Program-made: the position numbers and the translations under genes
The notes under the pieces: model-generated
The model's input: only the letters and a program-made list of their open reading frames with translations
The model's database searches: none
What the model was told of the DNA's origin: nothing
Assembly (NCBI RefSeq): GCF_000373985.1
Contig: NZ_KB893094.1
Location: forward strand, 137 to 32,041
DNA: 31,905 nucleotides
Source: Desulfobacter curvatus DSM 3379
Lineage (GTDB): Bacteria; Desulfobacterota; Desulfobacteria; Desulfobacterales; Desulfobacteraceae
Reading direction: 5' to 3'
In this document: positions 7,229-16,538 of the stretch, piece after piece
Position numbering within the stretch: the first letter of the stretch is position 1
Layout of the letters: every line of letters starts with the position of its first letter

Positions 7229-9468
7229 GCAAACAGATCACAGTCCCCAATGGACGAAACCATGATCATCGTGGGCAAAGGGGCAAATATCCTGGTGTGT
7301 CTGGCCTGAAATTCTGCTGCTTCGTTTTGTTCAGGAACGTTGAAGCCCATGAAAACGACCGATGCGTCGGTTGATATGGATTGAAGGACCTTTTCAAATG
7401 AATCCGTGGAGACGATGACTCTGGATTCAGCCTTTACCCTGGCCGCCCGCAGCAACGTTTCCAGGGCCTGCTTTGCCGGCTGTACACCGGCATGATCCTG
7501 AATGATCCTGAACAGTCGGATGGTTGCATCAGCCCATTGCCTGTTCTGCGTGAGAAGATGGGCCAGCATAACCATCAGGGAGCCGTTTTTTTTGCCCCGC
7601 CACCAGATATCGATAACTCCTTTGTCCGGATTCTGTGGCAGCCCTTTGTCATTGATGATAACAAGATTCATTTCCATGGCCTGGACAATACGCAGGTGTC
7701 TTGTAAAGGACTGGGCCCTGTCTGGGTCTGAGGACCAGCCAAAAAATACGGTGTTGGGCTTAAGCGGTCCCGGGGGATGGGCTTGGAGCGCTGCGCAGAT
7801 ACCCTGGTCAAGATCGGGTAAAACCATGACCGTTGAGAAACCGCTGACGCCGTAATCATGGAGATTTTTTTTAAGCTGGGTCAGGGCTGTCTGCCTTTTT
7901 TCCATGAGGTCCTGGATATTGCCGGGAAGGATACGGACCAGGGTTACAATCCCCCGTTCCTCACCGATCCACAGGGCATACTGCACCAGGGTAAACCGGG
8001 TTTTAGGATTTCCCGTGAACACCAGAATCGCCGGGCGCCAGTTTTTGGGATGCATAGGCATCATTGCCAGCTGGTGAAGATTGGCTTTAAGTCTTGAATA
8101 GAAAAACCCCCATCGTGCATCGCCGAAACGGACTTGAAGGGATCTGCGTCTAAGCAGTACCACCATTGTGGATATGATGCCTGCCGCACAAACCGCTGTG
8201 ACCGGATGAATCAAAAAAGCTGTGGCCGCACACCCTGCAGCCGCGATAAGGGCTTGCAGCCAGTGATAATGTTTGAATCCGGGCCTGAAGGACGGGTTGC
8301 CGGCAAAGGATTCAACAAAAGCGGCAACATTGATCATTGCGTAGGTGTAAAGAAAAAACATGGTCACAACACCGGCCAGGATGTTAAATGCCCGGCCTGT
8401 GTCGCCGTTGCCTGCCCACAGGATCGTGGTGATGGTTAAACTCAGGGTCAGCCATAAAGCCCTGACCGGTTCATTGGCCTGACCTGTCCCTTTTTTAAAT
8501 AAATGCAGCATAGGGATCAGTCTGTCCTTGGCAACGGCCTGGATAACCCTGGGAGCCCCCATGAACGATCCTAAAGCACTGGACAGGGTGGCTGCAAATA
8601 CACCGGCAACCACTAAAAAACCTGCGTTAAAAAGTGCCTGGCGGCAAAGTGTTTCAAAAGATGAATAGATCAGTTCTTCCCGGGATTGGGCACCGCCGCA
8701 TAAAATGATTTGAACTCCGTATACAATAAACCCTGTGAAAACTGCGCCAAGGGTGCCTGCCGGAATGGCACGGGCCGGATTTTTCAGGTCGCCGGACATG
8801 CTGATGCCTGCCATGATACCGGTGACTGCCGGAAAATAGATGACAAAAACGCTCCAGAACGCGTATGTGTCATTGGTATAGCCCGGGCCAAGATTTTTTG
8901 AAAACAAGTTGATGTCAAAATGTACCAGGGCTCCTCCCATGAACGCAAGAATGGAAAGTCCCAAGACTGTCATGATCAGGTATTGTGCCCGCACCGCCCA
9001 TCTGGCTCCGGCCCGGGTGATGATGAACAGAAAAGCTGTGGTGATCAGGGCGATGGTCCTGAAGTGGACCGCAAGGCTCGGAAAGGTCCGGACCAGGGCT
9101 TCGGTAAATCCCAGGATATAAAACGGAACGGAAATGGCCTGGGAGCAGAACAGGGCCAGCCCAATGGCACCACCAAGTTCAGGGCCGATGGATCTTGAGA
9201 TCAGAAAATAGGCACCACCTGCCGAGACAGGCGTGTTTGTGGACACGGCTGAAACTGAAATGGCCGTCAACAAAGTGATTATATGGCTCAGGCACAAAAT
9301 CAGAATAGTTTGAAATATGCCGGCTTGACCAATGACAAACCCGGAGCGCATGAACAGGATGACACCGAGAATTGTGAGGATGGACGGTGTAAAAACGCCG
9401 CCGAATGCGCCAAGGTTGTTTCCCATTTTTCTCTGACCTGGTTGTATTTTTCTGGTAGTTGCGCCCAT
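7225..9468 (-). CDS. SLC12-type cation-chloride cotransporter family protein
   Basis: A 747-residue membrane protein of the amino acid-polyamine-cation superfamily. The N-terminal core of about 12 membrane segments (about residues 20-440) begins with GVFTPSILTILGVILFMRSG followed by VIGQAGI, closely resembling the first helix of Na-K-Cl cotransporters (consensus NIWGVILFLRLxWIVGQAGI). The hydrophilic C-terminal half (about 460-747), with PAILVFTGNPKTR and a late VVFMGFNVPEQNE, resembles the cytoplasmic SLC12 C-terminal domain. This supports cation-chloride symport over amino acid transport, although ion selectivity cannot be read. The ATG at 9468 lacks a strong ribosome-binding site; Met15 (ATG at 9424-9426) is an alternative. 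It is divergent from the gene at 9712 and tail-to-tail with the oxidoreductase gene. Confidence 0.82.
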   Translation of the reverse strand: MGATTRKIQPGQRKMGNNLGAFGGVFTPSILTILGVILFMRSGFVIGQAGIFQTILILCLSHIITLLTAISVSAVSTNTPVSAGGAYFLISRSIGPELGGAIGLALFCSQAISVPFYILGFTEALVRTFPSLAVHFRTIALITTAFLFIITRAGARWAVRAQYLIMTVLGLSILAFMGGALVHFDINLFSKNLGPGYTNDTYAFWSVFVIYFPAVTGIMAGISMSGDLKNPARAIPAGTLGAVFTGFIVYGVQIILCGGAQSREELIYSSFETLCRQALFNAGFLVVAGVFAATLSSALGSFMGAPRVIQAVAKDRLIPMLHLFKKGTGQANEPVRALWLTLSLTITTILWAGNGDTGRAFNILAGVVTMFFLYTYAMINVAAFVESFAGNPSFRPGFKHYHWLQALIAAAGCAATAFLIHPVTAVCAAGIISTMVVLLRRRSLQVRFGDARWGFFYSRLKANLHQLAMMPMHPKNWRPAILVFTGNPKTRFTLVQYALWIGEERGIVTLVRILPGNIQDLMEKRQTALTQLKKNLHDYGVSGFSTVMVLPDLDQGICAALQAHPPGPLKPNTVFFGWSSDPDRAQSFTRHLRIVQAMEMNLVIINDKGLPQNPDKGVIDIWWRGKKNGSLMVMLAHLLTQNRQWADATIRLFRIIQDHAGVQPAKQALETLLRAARVKAESRVIVSTDSFEKVLQSISTDASVVFMGFNVPEQNEAAEFQARHTRIFAPLPTMIMVSSIGDCDLFA

Positions 9469-9711
9469 GATCTTTCATCCCAAAAATATTTTGCTTCCCC
9501 CGGCACTGTTTTGGGTCTGGCAGAATTTTCCCGGTTCCAGAATGCCACATTTACTATAAAATTTCCCCGGAAAAATTAAACTTTATTGGGGGGTGGGCAA
9601 ATATTTTTTAAGGGAAGTTCATAGGGGCGTTTGCATTTTGCGGGCTATTTGATAATCTGTGTTGGAAAATAATAGAAACCGGAAGGGATAAACTTTCTGC
9701 TCTAATAGATT

Positions 9712-11157
9712 ATGATGATATCAATGCTTTATTTTTACAATAGATTCTTTGTTCTATTGGCCCGGCGTGTGCAGGTTTTGCCGGCTTTGGGAATCGCTGT
9801 CGTTTTCTGGTTTGCAGGGCCGGTGCTTGCGTCCCAAACCGGCTTTGACTTCAGTGTGCATACCCTGGCATCGAAGGTTCCTGGAAAAACAGCACTCATC
9901 GTGGGCGGCATCCAGGGGGATGAGCCGGGTGGGTTCAATGCTGCTGCCCTTATCGCTACCCGGTACAAAATTTTGTCCGGCCGGGTTATTGTGGTTCCAA
10001 ATCTTAATTTTGAAAGTATTATTAAACGATCAAGGGGCGTTTACGGGGACATGAACCGTAAATTTGACCGGGTAAGCAAAACAGATCCCGAACGGCAGAC
10101 CGTTTCTAAAATAAAGTCAATGATCACTGACCCAGGCGTGGATTTCATTTTAAATCTGCATGACGGATCCGGATTTTTTACACCCACCCGTGAAAACAAT
10201 ATGCGCAACCCTGATAGATGGGGTCAAAGCATTATCATTGATCAAGCGTTGATGCCTGCACAATACACAGGTTTGTTTTCTGATCTTTCAGTCACGGCAC
10301 AGCAGTGTGCCGAGAATGTCAATGCCCATTTGATTGAGCCCGGTCATACAGTGCGCGTCAAGAATACCCGGACAGCCGAAGGGGACGAGGAGATGGCAAA
10401 AACACTTACCTTTTTTGCCATGAAAAATAAGAAACCCGCCTTTGGGGTTGAAGCCAGCAAATCCTTTCTGACCCCCGGGCGTGTATATTACCATCTTCTG
10501 GCCATTGAATCTTTTTTAACAAAGGCTGGGATTTCTTTTGAACGTGATTTTTCTTTAACCCAAAATGAAATAGAAAAAGCCATTGATAAGGATATTGCCT
10601 TGACCTTAGGTGAGCGCAGAATCCTGCTTTATGCCGAAAATATACGCAATCGCATCAATTACCTGCCCATGGAAAAAGATAGTGAAGTGCAGTTTCTGGT
10701 TAACAATCCGCTGCTTGCTCTGGTGCACAATAAATCAGATTTCAGTCTGTACCACGGCAATCGCTGTCTTTCCCATCTCAGCCCCCAGTATTTTGAATAT
10801 GACTTGGGCATCGACAGTATAGAGATGGACGTTGACGGCCAAAAAAAACAGGTTCCCTTTGGTTCCAGAATTTTGGTTAAAGAGCAATTCATGGTACACC
10901 CCATACCGGATCACCGGGTGAACATTATTGGATATACAACACAGGATATGAAGGACGAAGCCGGTTTTTTTATAACCAAAGATGATTGTATGCAGCGTTT
11001 TTCGATAGACCGGGACGGTCAAATTTTCAGAATTGAAGTATACAGACAAGGCAAATTCAATGGCATGGTGCTTGCGGATTTTCGGTTCCGGAACAAACCT
11101 GACAAAATCGCACAAATTACCAAAGACATTTGCAACGTAGAACAGGTATTCAAGTAA
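9712..11157 (+). CDS. Csd4/Pgp1-like peptidoglycan DL-carboxypeptidase
   Basis: A 481-residue exported protein. An N-terminal hydrophobic segment (about 22-40, ending GPVLASQ) looks like a Sec signal peptide. The metallopeptidase region has VGGIQGDEPGG with Q68 and E71, NLHDGSG with H150, and FGVEAS with E247. The Q-x2-E plus H zinc site replaces the H-x2-E of ordinary M14 carboxypeptidases. It is the hallmark of Helicobacter Csd4 and Campylobacter Pgp1, which trim peptidoglycan tripeptides to dipeptides and set curved or helical cell shape. The C-terminal part (about 280-481) fits the extra domains of that family. By analogy this is a periplasmic cell-shape hydrolase. ATGs occur at 9712, 9715 and 9724 with no clear ribosome-binding site, so the exact start is uncertain. 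A TPR gene follows 39 bp later. Confidence 0.8.
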   Translation: MMISMLYFYNRFFVLLARRVQVLPALGIAVVFWFAGPVLASQTGFDFSVHTLASKVPGKTALIVGGIQGDEPGGFNAAALIATRYKILSGRVIVVPNLNFESIIKRSRGVYGDMNRKFDRVSKTDPERQTVSKIKSMITDPGVDFILNLHDGSGFFTPTRENNMRNPDRWGQSIIIDQALMPAQYTGLFSDLSVTAQQCAENVNAHLIEPGHTVRVKNTRTAEGDEEMAKTLTFFAMKNKKPAFGVEASKSFLTPGRVYYHLLAIESFLTKAGISFERDFSLTQNEIEKAIDKDIALTLGERRILLYAENIRNRINYLPMEKDSEVQFLVNNPLLALVHNKSDFSLYHGNRCLSHLSPQYFEYDLGIDSIEMDVDGQKKQVPFGSRILVKEQFMVHPIPDHRVNIIGYTTQDMKDEAGFFITKDDCMQRFSIDRDGQIFRIEVYRQGKFNGMVLADFRFRNKPDKIAQITKDICNVEQVFK

Positions 11158-11196
11158 GGAAAAGTATTAAAAAAAGAATTTTAAAAGCAGGAAAAA

Positions 11197-11862
11197 ATGA
11201 ATCAAACTCCTAAAACAGAGAAAAAAATTACCCGGCAAGCCTTCTATATTTCCATTCTGATTTCCCTGACATTGGGATTTTTGATGGGCACCGCATATAC
11301 ATCGTTTAAGCTGGCGGATTCACAACAACCGGGCCTCAGGCCTATGCCGCCTGACATGATGGGGAATATGCCAAAAGGCGCGCCTGCGCTTGAAAAAAAG
11401 GATGGTGGCGATCAAAGGCCTGACCTTGCAACCATGGCCGATCCACACATCAAAGAATTGCAGGCGTTTTTGAAAGAAAACCCCGATAACGCGCAAGCCT
11501 GGATTAAATTGGGCAATGCCTTTTTTGATATAGACCGTTTTGGGGATTCGATTCATGCCTATGAGAAAGCCTTGTCCATTGAGCCGAACCATCCACATGT
11601 CCTCACGGACCTTGGGGTGATGTACCGACGTAACAATGAACCTGAAAAAGCCTTAAAAGCATTCAGCAAGGCTGTTGCTGTTCAGCCTGATTTTGAAATC
11701 GCCTGGTTTAACAAGGGCATTGTCTATATGCACGACCTCAATGATATCCCCAAAGCCATTGAGGCCTGGGAACAGTTAGTAAAAGTGAATCCGGAAGCCC
11801 GGACATCCGGGGGAAAATTGGTGTCTGAACTGATTGAAACCCTGAAAACCCAAGCCCGGTAA
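11197..11862 (+). CDS. Membrane-anchored TPR protein
   Basis: A 221-residue protein with a short basic N-terminus and one hydrophobic segment (about 16-34, FYISILISLTLGFLMGTAY). A proline/methionine-rich linker (48-70) follows, then about three TPR repeats (about 85-200) with the usual W/LG/Y/A/P pattern, for example AWIKLGNAFFDIDRF. The orientation suggests an inner-membrane anchor with the TPR domain in the periplasm. TPR domains bind proteins, so a scaffold role is likely; the partner is unknown. AGCAGGA lies about 6 bp before the ATG. The gene lies 39 bp after the Csd4-like gene, and its TAA overlaps the ATG of the next gene (TAATG). The three probably form an operon, which would allow a role in envelope assembly. 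Confidence 0.75.
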   Translation: MNQTPKTEKKITRQAFYISILISLTLGFLMGTAYTSFKLADSQQPGLRPMPPDMMGNMPKGAPALEKKDGGDQRPDLATMADPHIKELQAFLKENPDNAQAWIKLGNAFFDIDRFGDSIHAYEKALSIEPNHPHVLTDLGVMYRRNNEPEKALKAFSKAVAVQPDFEIAWFNKGIVYMHDLNDIPKAIEAWEQLVKVNPEARTSGGKLVSELIETLKTQAR

Positions 11863-12587
11863 TGCATGACATAAACCGGCTTTTGCCCGCTACCCCCAAA
11901 GGGTGGCAATATGAACTTGTATATAAAAATATCCGCCATATCTATTTCAGGATATACCCGGATAAAAGAACCGTTCGGATTTCTGCACCCGCCAGAATCA
12001 GTTCCAAAGCGCTGGAAGGTGCCATCCAGGCCAAATCAGCCTGGTTAATTAATAGAATGAATGCCCTGAGCAATGCGCCGGCGCCTTTTAACCCGCTGTC
12101 TGCCATAAAGGACAGCGGTTCATGCATGATATGGGGCAGGCAGTTGCCTGTTATTCGTGGGACTTTTAACTCCCGGCCCGGGATCTGTTTGACCACCGAA
12201 TCCGAAATCATTATCCGGGTGCCTTCCGGTTTCGATGCAATAAAGGAAGAAAATTTATGGAATCAATGGCTGCGTTCACTCTTAAATGAACGTATCCAAA
12301 CTTTGCTTGAAAGGTGGCAACCTGCCATGGGGGTGGCACCGGTTGAATTCCGGCTAAAAAAAATGAAAACCCGGTGGGGGTCATGTAATACACTTGCAAG
12401 ACGCATATGGCTCAATACGGTTCTTGTGCACCTGGAGCCCTGTCTGCTGGAGTGTGTAGTGGTCCATGAACTTGCCCACCTGCTGGAACCGGGTCACACA
12501 CAGCGCTTTTATCAGATTATGGAAACATATTTACCTGACTGGAAAGCAAAAGAATCGCTCTTGAATAAAATAGAATTAAGGCAGTAG
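11862..12587 (+). CDS. YgjP-like (DUF45) zinc metallopeptidase-type protein
   Basis: A 241-residue protein of the YgjP/WLM-like (DUF45) family of small putative zinc-dependent hydrolases. The family signature MKTRWGSC (168-175) precedes the metal motif HELAH (202-206), with a third likely ligand H212 in EPGHTQRFY. No signal peptide is visible, so it is probably cytosolic. Substrates of this family are largely unknown. Translation is coupled to the upstream TPR gene by the TAATG overlap at 11860-11864. A long hairpin and then a convergent gene follow. Confidence 0.85.
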   Translation: MHDINRLLPATPKGWQYELVYKNIRHIYFRIYPDKRTVRISAPARISSKALEGAIQAKSAWLINRMNALSNAPAPFNPLSAIKDSGSCMIWGRQLPVIRGTFNSRPGICLTTESEIIIRVPSGFDAIKEENLWNQWLRSLLNERIQTLLERWQPAMGVAPVEFRLKKMKTRWGSCNTLARRIWLNTVLVHLEPCLLECVVVHELAHLLEPGHTQRFYQIMETYLPDWKAKESLLNKIELRQ

Positions 12588-12617
12588 GTCACCTAACTAT
12601 TGCCTGAGCGGGATCGC

Positions 12618-12691
12618 GTGTTTGGACGCAAAGGTGCCCAGATGCAAATTTTTCTGCAACGCCGCAGATGGGTAGCTTTGCGTCCAAACAC
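12618..12691. repeat. Long perfect-stem hairpin between convergent genes
   Basis: Arms 12618-12633 and 12676-12691 are perfect 16-bp complements (GTGTTTGGACGCAAAG). The stem continues past one mismatch with a further 6 pairs including a G-U (to 12640/12669). A small internal hairpin, TCTGC with GCAGA, lies inside the loop. The right arm overlaps the last base of the convergent gene's stop codon. There is no T-run on either side, so it is not a standard intrinsic terminator. It could act as a bidirectional end signal or be a mobile palindromic repeat. Confidence 0.8.
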
Positions 12692-15105
12692 TAACTGAAA
12701 ATATAAAAGCCTAGGTTTTTTGCATAGGGCGGCGGGTTGTAGTATTCGCCGTAAATGTAATTCCCCTGGATCTGCCTGACCACCACCCTGCGTTTAACCA
12801 ATGCCCGTTTGATATCATCCAGGTTAAATTCAATATCCAGAAAATCATTGACATGGATGCGGTGGGATTTTGATATTCTGAACCCAATGGCGGATAACGA
12901 CACCTGCTCTACACGGATTTTTCCAAATTCTCCGGTTTTAAGGCGTTTGAACTGGCCGTGGAGGAATACGGATTTTCCAAAATTTTTAATATGTTCTTTC
13001 TGGATTTGTTCCGTAGATGTCCCTTTTACGTTTTCTGCATCTTTATTGGCAAATTCCTTTTCCACCAGCCCTTGGATGTTCTCCTGCATATCTGCCACTT
13101 CACTTTCCTGGTCCGGCTGCCGCGTCTTGGACAGGGCCTGGGCTACAAGCTTTTTGAGCTGACCGGCATCTTCACCTGCCATGGTGTGGGTTTGGATGGT
13201 AATAGATGGAAACATTTGTTTATCATCCATCAGGGTTATATTCAGTACTTTTTTTATCCTTTCCTGGGCTTTCTGGGCACCTTCGGAATAGGTCAAGGGC
13301 AAAAGAGCAATAAAGCTGTTGTCTGCGTACCTGAAAATCTGATCTTCACGGCGTTTGGTTTTGTCCAAAATGGCGGCTAACTTTTTGACGATCTCATCAC
13401 CTTTCTCCTGTCCAAGCTTCTCATACTGCCTTGCCAGGCCGTCTACCACAAGAATAAGAATGGAAAAGACCCGGCCAAACCGGGCCTGGAAATCATCTGA
13501 TCCGGCAACTGTACGTTCAAAGCTGAACCTGTTTTTTAACCCGGTCAGACTGTCCAATGTGGCCATGTTGGTCAGCGCCTGGTGATAGTATGACCGTTCA
13601 ATAGCAATGCCCGCATATTCGGCAATGGAGGATAGCAGACTAAGGTCATGTTCACTGAATGTTTCTTCATTGACCCGGTTGACCAGCTCAATGACACCAA
13701 AAATTTTGTTATCGGTTTTCAAGGGCGTGGCAATGATGGAACGGGTATTGAACCGGGTGTATTTGTCCACCCTGCTGCTGAATCTTTTGTCTGTTGTTAC
13801 ATCATCAACCACCAGGGGCTTACCTGTTTTCATGACATACCCGGCAATGCCTTCTCCCTTGGGTAGTCTTACGCCCTGCAGACGCTTTTTATTGGTCCCC
13901 ACCACTACTGAAAAAACCATGTCACCGGTTTTGGGGTCCTTAAGCAGAATGGACCAGTGGCAGGGTTGAAAAATACAACCCACCTGGTACATGACAATAT
14001 CCAGCACTTCCTTGACGGTTTTGGCTTTGGATAAGGCTTTGCCCATCTCAAAACCAATGTCCGGAGGCAAAAGATCACCCTGGCTTAAATGTGTATCCAG
14101 TGTCCGGCCTGTGGGATCCCCCTGGTAATAATATTTTGTATTGGCCCGGGAGAGTTTGATATTGGCCCAAAGCAAGTTTTCCTTCAGCTGATCTATGGAT
14201 GGAAAAACAAATTTATAAAAGGCTGAGATCTCTTCGATCTCTTTGTTCATTTCAAGAATGCAGGTGATAATATCGATTTTTTCCGAGTTGATACAGGCTT
14301 CCACCTCCGGGGCAAGGATGGGGGGACGGATGAAATCAAAAGATCCTATACCCTGGGTCCAACATAGGAAATCTGCCATACTGACAATGGCGATCAATTG
14401 TTTTTCATCTTTGGTCAGGCCGTAATTTTCAAAGGACTGATGGTGGTATTTCACGGCCAATGTCAGGCTTTCGGGAAGCTGCCACCGGGTGCAGAAAAAG
14501 GCCCCGATATCATCATGGCCCAAACCGATTTCCGATCGTTCCTTTTCAATGACAAGGTCAGTGGATTCCGACAAATTTTTAATAAATTCGCCATAGTTTC
14601 GGTGTCCCTGGAGATCTAAAAAGATTTTCCCCACATCGTGGAGCAAACCGGCCGTATAGGCTTCTTCAGGATTCGGGTATTCGATTCTTTTGGCTATTTT
14701 CATGCTCAATACCGCCACCGCAAGGGTGTGGCGCCAGAACATCAACCGGTCAAATTCTTTTGTAAAGGCGGTTTTAAATATTTTTTCAAAGATAGCTATG
14801 CCCAAAGTCAGCTTTTTGATTTCATCAAGACCGAGGATGACAACTGCGTCTGACAGGGATGTCACTTTTCTGCTTAAACCGTAAAATGCTGAATTGACAA
14901 GTTCCAGCACCCGAATGGAAATACCGGGGTCTGTCTCCACGATTTTTGCCACCTCTTCCAAGGATGCTGTATCATCTTTTGATACTTCAAGCAGTTTGGC
15001 TGCGACCTGGGGAAAACTTGGCAGGGTATCCCGGTCAAGGGTTAAGACGGCCTGGATATCCGATTCGGATGGAAGGTTTAGCTTATCAGTCATTTTGCAT
15101 GGCAC
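12691..15105 (-). CDS. HDOD-GAF-degenerate GGDEF-PilZ signalling protein
   Basis: An 804-residue cytosolic signalling protein. Domains in order: HDOD (about 25-240, with H126 and LLHDVGK 154-160), GAF (about 355-505, PLKTDNKIFGVIELVNR), GGDEF fold (about 513-665, DSLTGLKNRFSFE) and a PilZ-like domain (about 708-800, FKRLKTGEFGKI then VSLSAIGF). The diguanylate cyclase site is broken: the expected GGDEF is replaced by ADNSF (594-598), so c-di-GMP synthesis is unlikely and the fold may only bind nucleotide or partners. The PilZ motif is close to R-x3-R plus D/N-x-S-x2-G but not perfect. This suggests an effector that reads c-di-GMP or a GAF ligand. Met5 is an alternative start; neither has a strong ribosome-binding site. 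The downstream TPR gene is a separate unit on the same strand, 118 bp upstream. Confidence 0.85.
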   Translation of the reverse strand: MPCKMTDKLNLPSESDIQAVLTLDRDTLPSFPQVAAKLLEVSKDDTASLEEVAKIVETDPGISIRVLELVNSAFYGLSRKVTSLSDAVVILGLDEIKKLTLGIAIFEKIFKTAFTKEFDRLMFWRHTLAVAVLSMKIAKRIEYPNPEEAYTAGLLHDVGKIFLDLQGHRNYGEFIKNLSESTDLVIEKERSEIGLGHDDIGAFFCTRWQLPESLTLAVKYHHQSFENYGLTKDEKQLIAIVSMADFLCWTQGIGSFDFIRPPILAPEVEACINSEKIDIITCILEMNKEIEEISAFYKFVFPSIDQLKENLLWANIKLSRANTKYYYQGDPTGRTLDTHLSQGDLLPPDIGFEMGKALSKAKTVKEVLDIVMYQVGCIFQPCHWSILLKDPKTGDMVFSVVVGTNKKRLQGVRLPKGEGIAGYVMKTGKPLVVDDVTTDKRFSSRVDKYTRFNTRSIIATPLKTDNKIFGVIELVNRVNEETFSEHDLSLLSSIAEYAGIAIERSYYHQALTNMATLDSLTGLKNRFSFERTVAGSDDFQARFGRVFSILILVVDGLARQYEKLGQEKGDEIVKKLAAILDKTKRREDQIFRYADNSFIALLPLTYSEGAQKAQERIKKVLNITLMDDKQMFPSITIQTHTMAGEDAGQLKKLVAQALSKTRQPDQESEVADMQENIQGLVEKEFANKDAENVKGTSTEQIQKEHIKNFGKSVFLHGQFKRLKTGEFGKIRVEQVSLSAIGFRISKSHRIHVNDFLDIEFNLDDIKRALVKRRVVVRQIQGNYIYGEYYNPPPYAKNLGFYIFS

Positions 15106-15223
15106 CCATAATAAAATATCTTAGAAAAAAATGTCCTGATCACAAATTCAATGCAAACCCGGGTGGATTTCGCCTGTAAAGTTAGTGCCTGACCTGGTTA
15201 AAAACCTGAAACCAATGCCTGTG

Positions 15224-16282
15224 TCAGGGCTGGATATAATCATCAATTTCCGGGTATCTAGTCCTGAACAGTTTAAATTCATTCAGTGTTCGTTCATCAG
15301 ATGGATCAAGGGCAAATAACCGGCTTAGAATTTCTGCCGCATCAATAATCTTATTGCGTTTGTCTCCTGGTTCTGTTTCGAGGAGACGCAGTCGTCCCAG
15401 CAGAGCGAATTTGTCTTCAGAGACAGACAGCACTTGATCATAATACTCTCTTGCCTGGGAGAACTGTCCCATCTGCAGGCAGGCATCTGCAATGCGGGTT
15501 TGAGCGATGGCAGGGTTCATTCCTGCTGTCATGGCTTTTTCCCACAGGTGTTTTGCTTTCTCGTATTCTTTATTGCCCCGGGCGCAATCTGCCAGTCCGT
15601 CCATGGCATAGACATTCCGGGGATCAATCTCCAGAATTTGTTCGAACAGCGCTTTTGCGTTGGAAAAATTTTCTTGCCTGCGAAAAAAGTTGGCCAATGC
15701 ACCAATGGCCCTGGGGTTTTTGGGCTGTTTCGCGACAAGCTTTTCAAGAAGCGGCCCGGCCAGGTCGAATGCCCTGAGACGGACATAAAGATTACCAAGA
15801 CCGGACAGGGCAAAGGGATCATCAGGATTTAGATTGATGGATTTTTCATATATTTGTCTGGCAGCGGTAAAGTTCCCTTTTTTAGCCAAAGCATCCGCCA
15901 GCCGGGTCATCACCAGGTAGTTTTCAGGATAAGCGTCCAGGGCCTGGGTCCAGATATCGATTGCTCTGTCCAGGTTATTGGTGCCCCTGTATGCGTCGCC
16001 AAGACCGGACATGGCAAACGGATTCAGCGGGTCTGCCTCAAGGCATCTTTGATAATATTTTGCAGCCGTCCTAAATTGTTTTTGCATTCGTTTGGCATCA
16101 CCTAATGCAACCAGGACATAAGGATTTTTAGGTGATATTTCCAGGGCGTCCAGCAATAATGATTCCGCCGGCGCGGGCTTTCGGATACGAATGAGGGCAC
16201 GGGCTCTTTTGCATAGATTCAACGCTTTGATTGCATCATTTTCTTCAAGTTCTTGGTTTTTTTCTTTAACATTTTTTCGCAT
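15224..16282 (-). CDS. Cytosolic multi-TPR protein
   Basis: A protein of about 352 residues built almost entirely of TPR units: roughly eight 34-residue repeats, several ending in P-x-N/D-P, such as ALEISPKNPYVLVALGDA and LEADPLNPFAMSGLGDAY. There is no signal peptide or membrane segment. A longer frame begins with TTG at 16321, but it has no ribosome-binding site and an unusual extension, so the ATG at 16282 is preferred. It precedes the HDOD-GAF-PilZ gene on the same strand with a 118-bp gap, so the two may be functionally linked. The binding partner is unknown. Confidence 0.78.
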   Translation of the reverse strand: MRKNVKEKNQELEENDAIKALNLCKRARALIRIRKPAPAESLLLDALEISPKNPYVLVALGDAKRMQKQFRTAAKYYQRCLEADPLNPFAMSGLGDAYRGTNNLDRAIDIWTQALDAYPENYLVMTRLADALAKKGNFTAARQIYEKSINLNPDDPFALSGLGNLYVRLRAFDLAGPLLEKLVAKQPKNPRAIGALANFFRRQENFSNAKALFEQILEIDPRNVYAMDGLADCARGNKEYEKAKHLWEKAMTAGMNPAIAQTRIADACLQMGQFSQAREYYDQVLSVSEDKFALLGRLRLLETEPGDKRNKIIDAAEILSRLFALDPSDERTLNEFKLFRTRYPEIDDYIQP

Positions 16283-16538
16283 TAGCTGTATGCCTAAGTC
16301 ACGTAGAAATAGTAAGTTCAAGTGTGCTGTTCAGTTTTGTGAATTCGGTTAATCTAATATCTAATCGTGCGAAAGAATTTTTGTCAATGGGAAAAATTTT
16401 AAATTGTCGTGTCATCAGCATTCCGGATACGTTGAAGGGATGAATTAGAAATAAGAATGCTCAGGGTTGGGACGTATTTGTGGTACCGGACAATGAAAAG
16501 AGATTGGCCCTTTTTTGAAAATCTGGTAAAAGTTTGGC

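Noticed and set aside
12618..12691. Integron attC site
   Set aside because: The palindrome core GTTTGGAC does not match the RYYYAAC/GTTRRRY boxes in orientation or sequence, and no integrase or cassette array is present.
16283..16321. TTG-initiated extension of the multi-TPR protein
   Set aside because: There is no ribosome-binding site and TTG is rare; the ATG at 16282 gives a complete TPR array.
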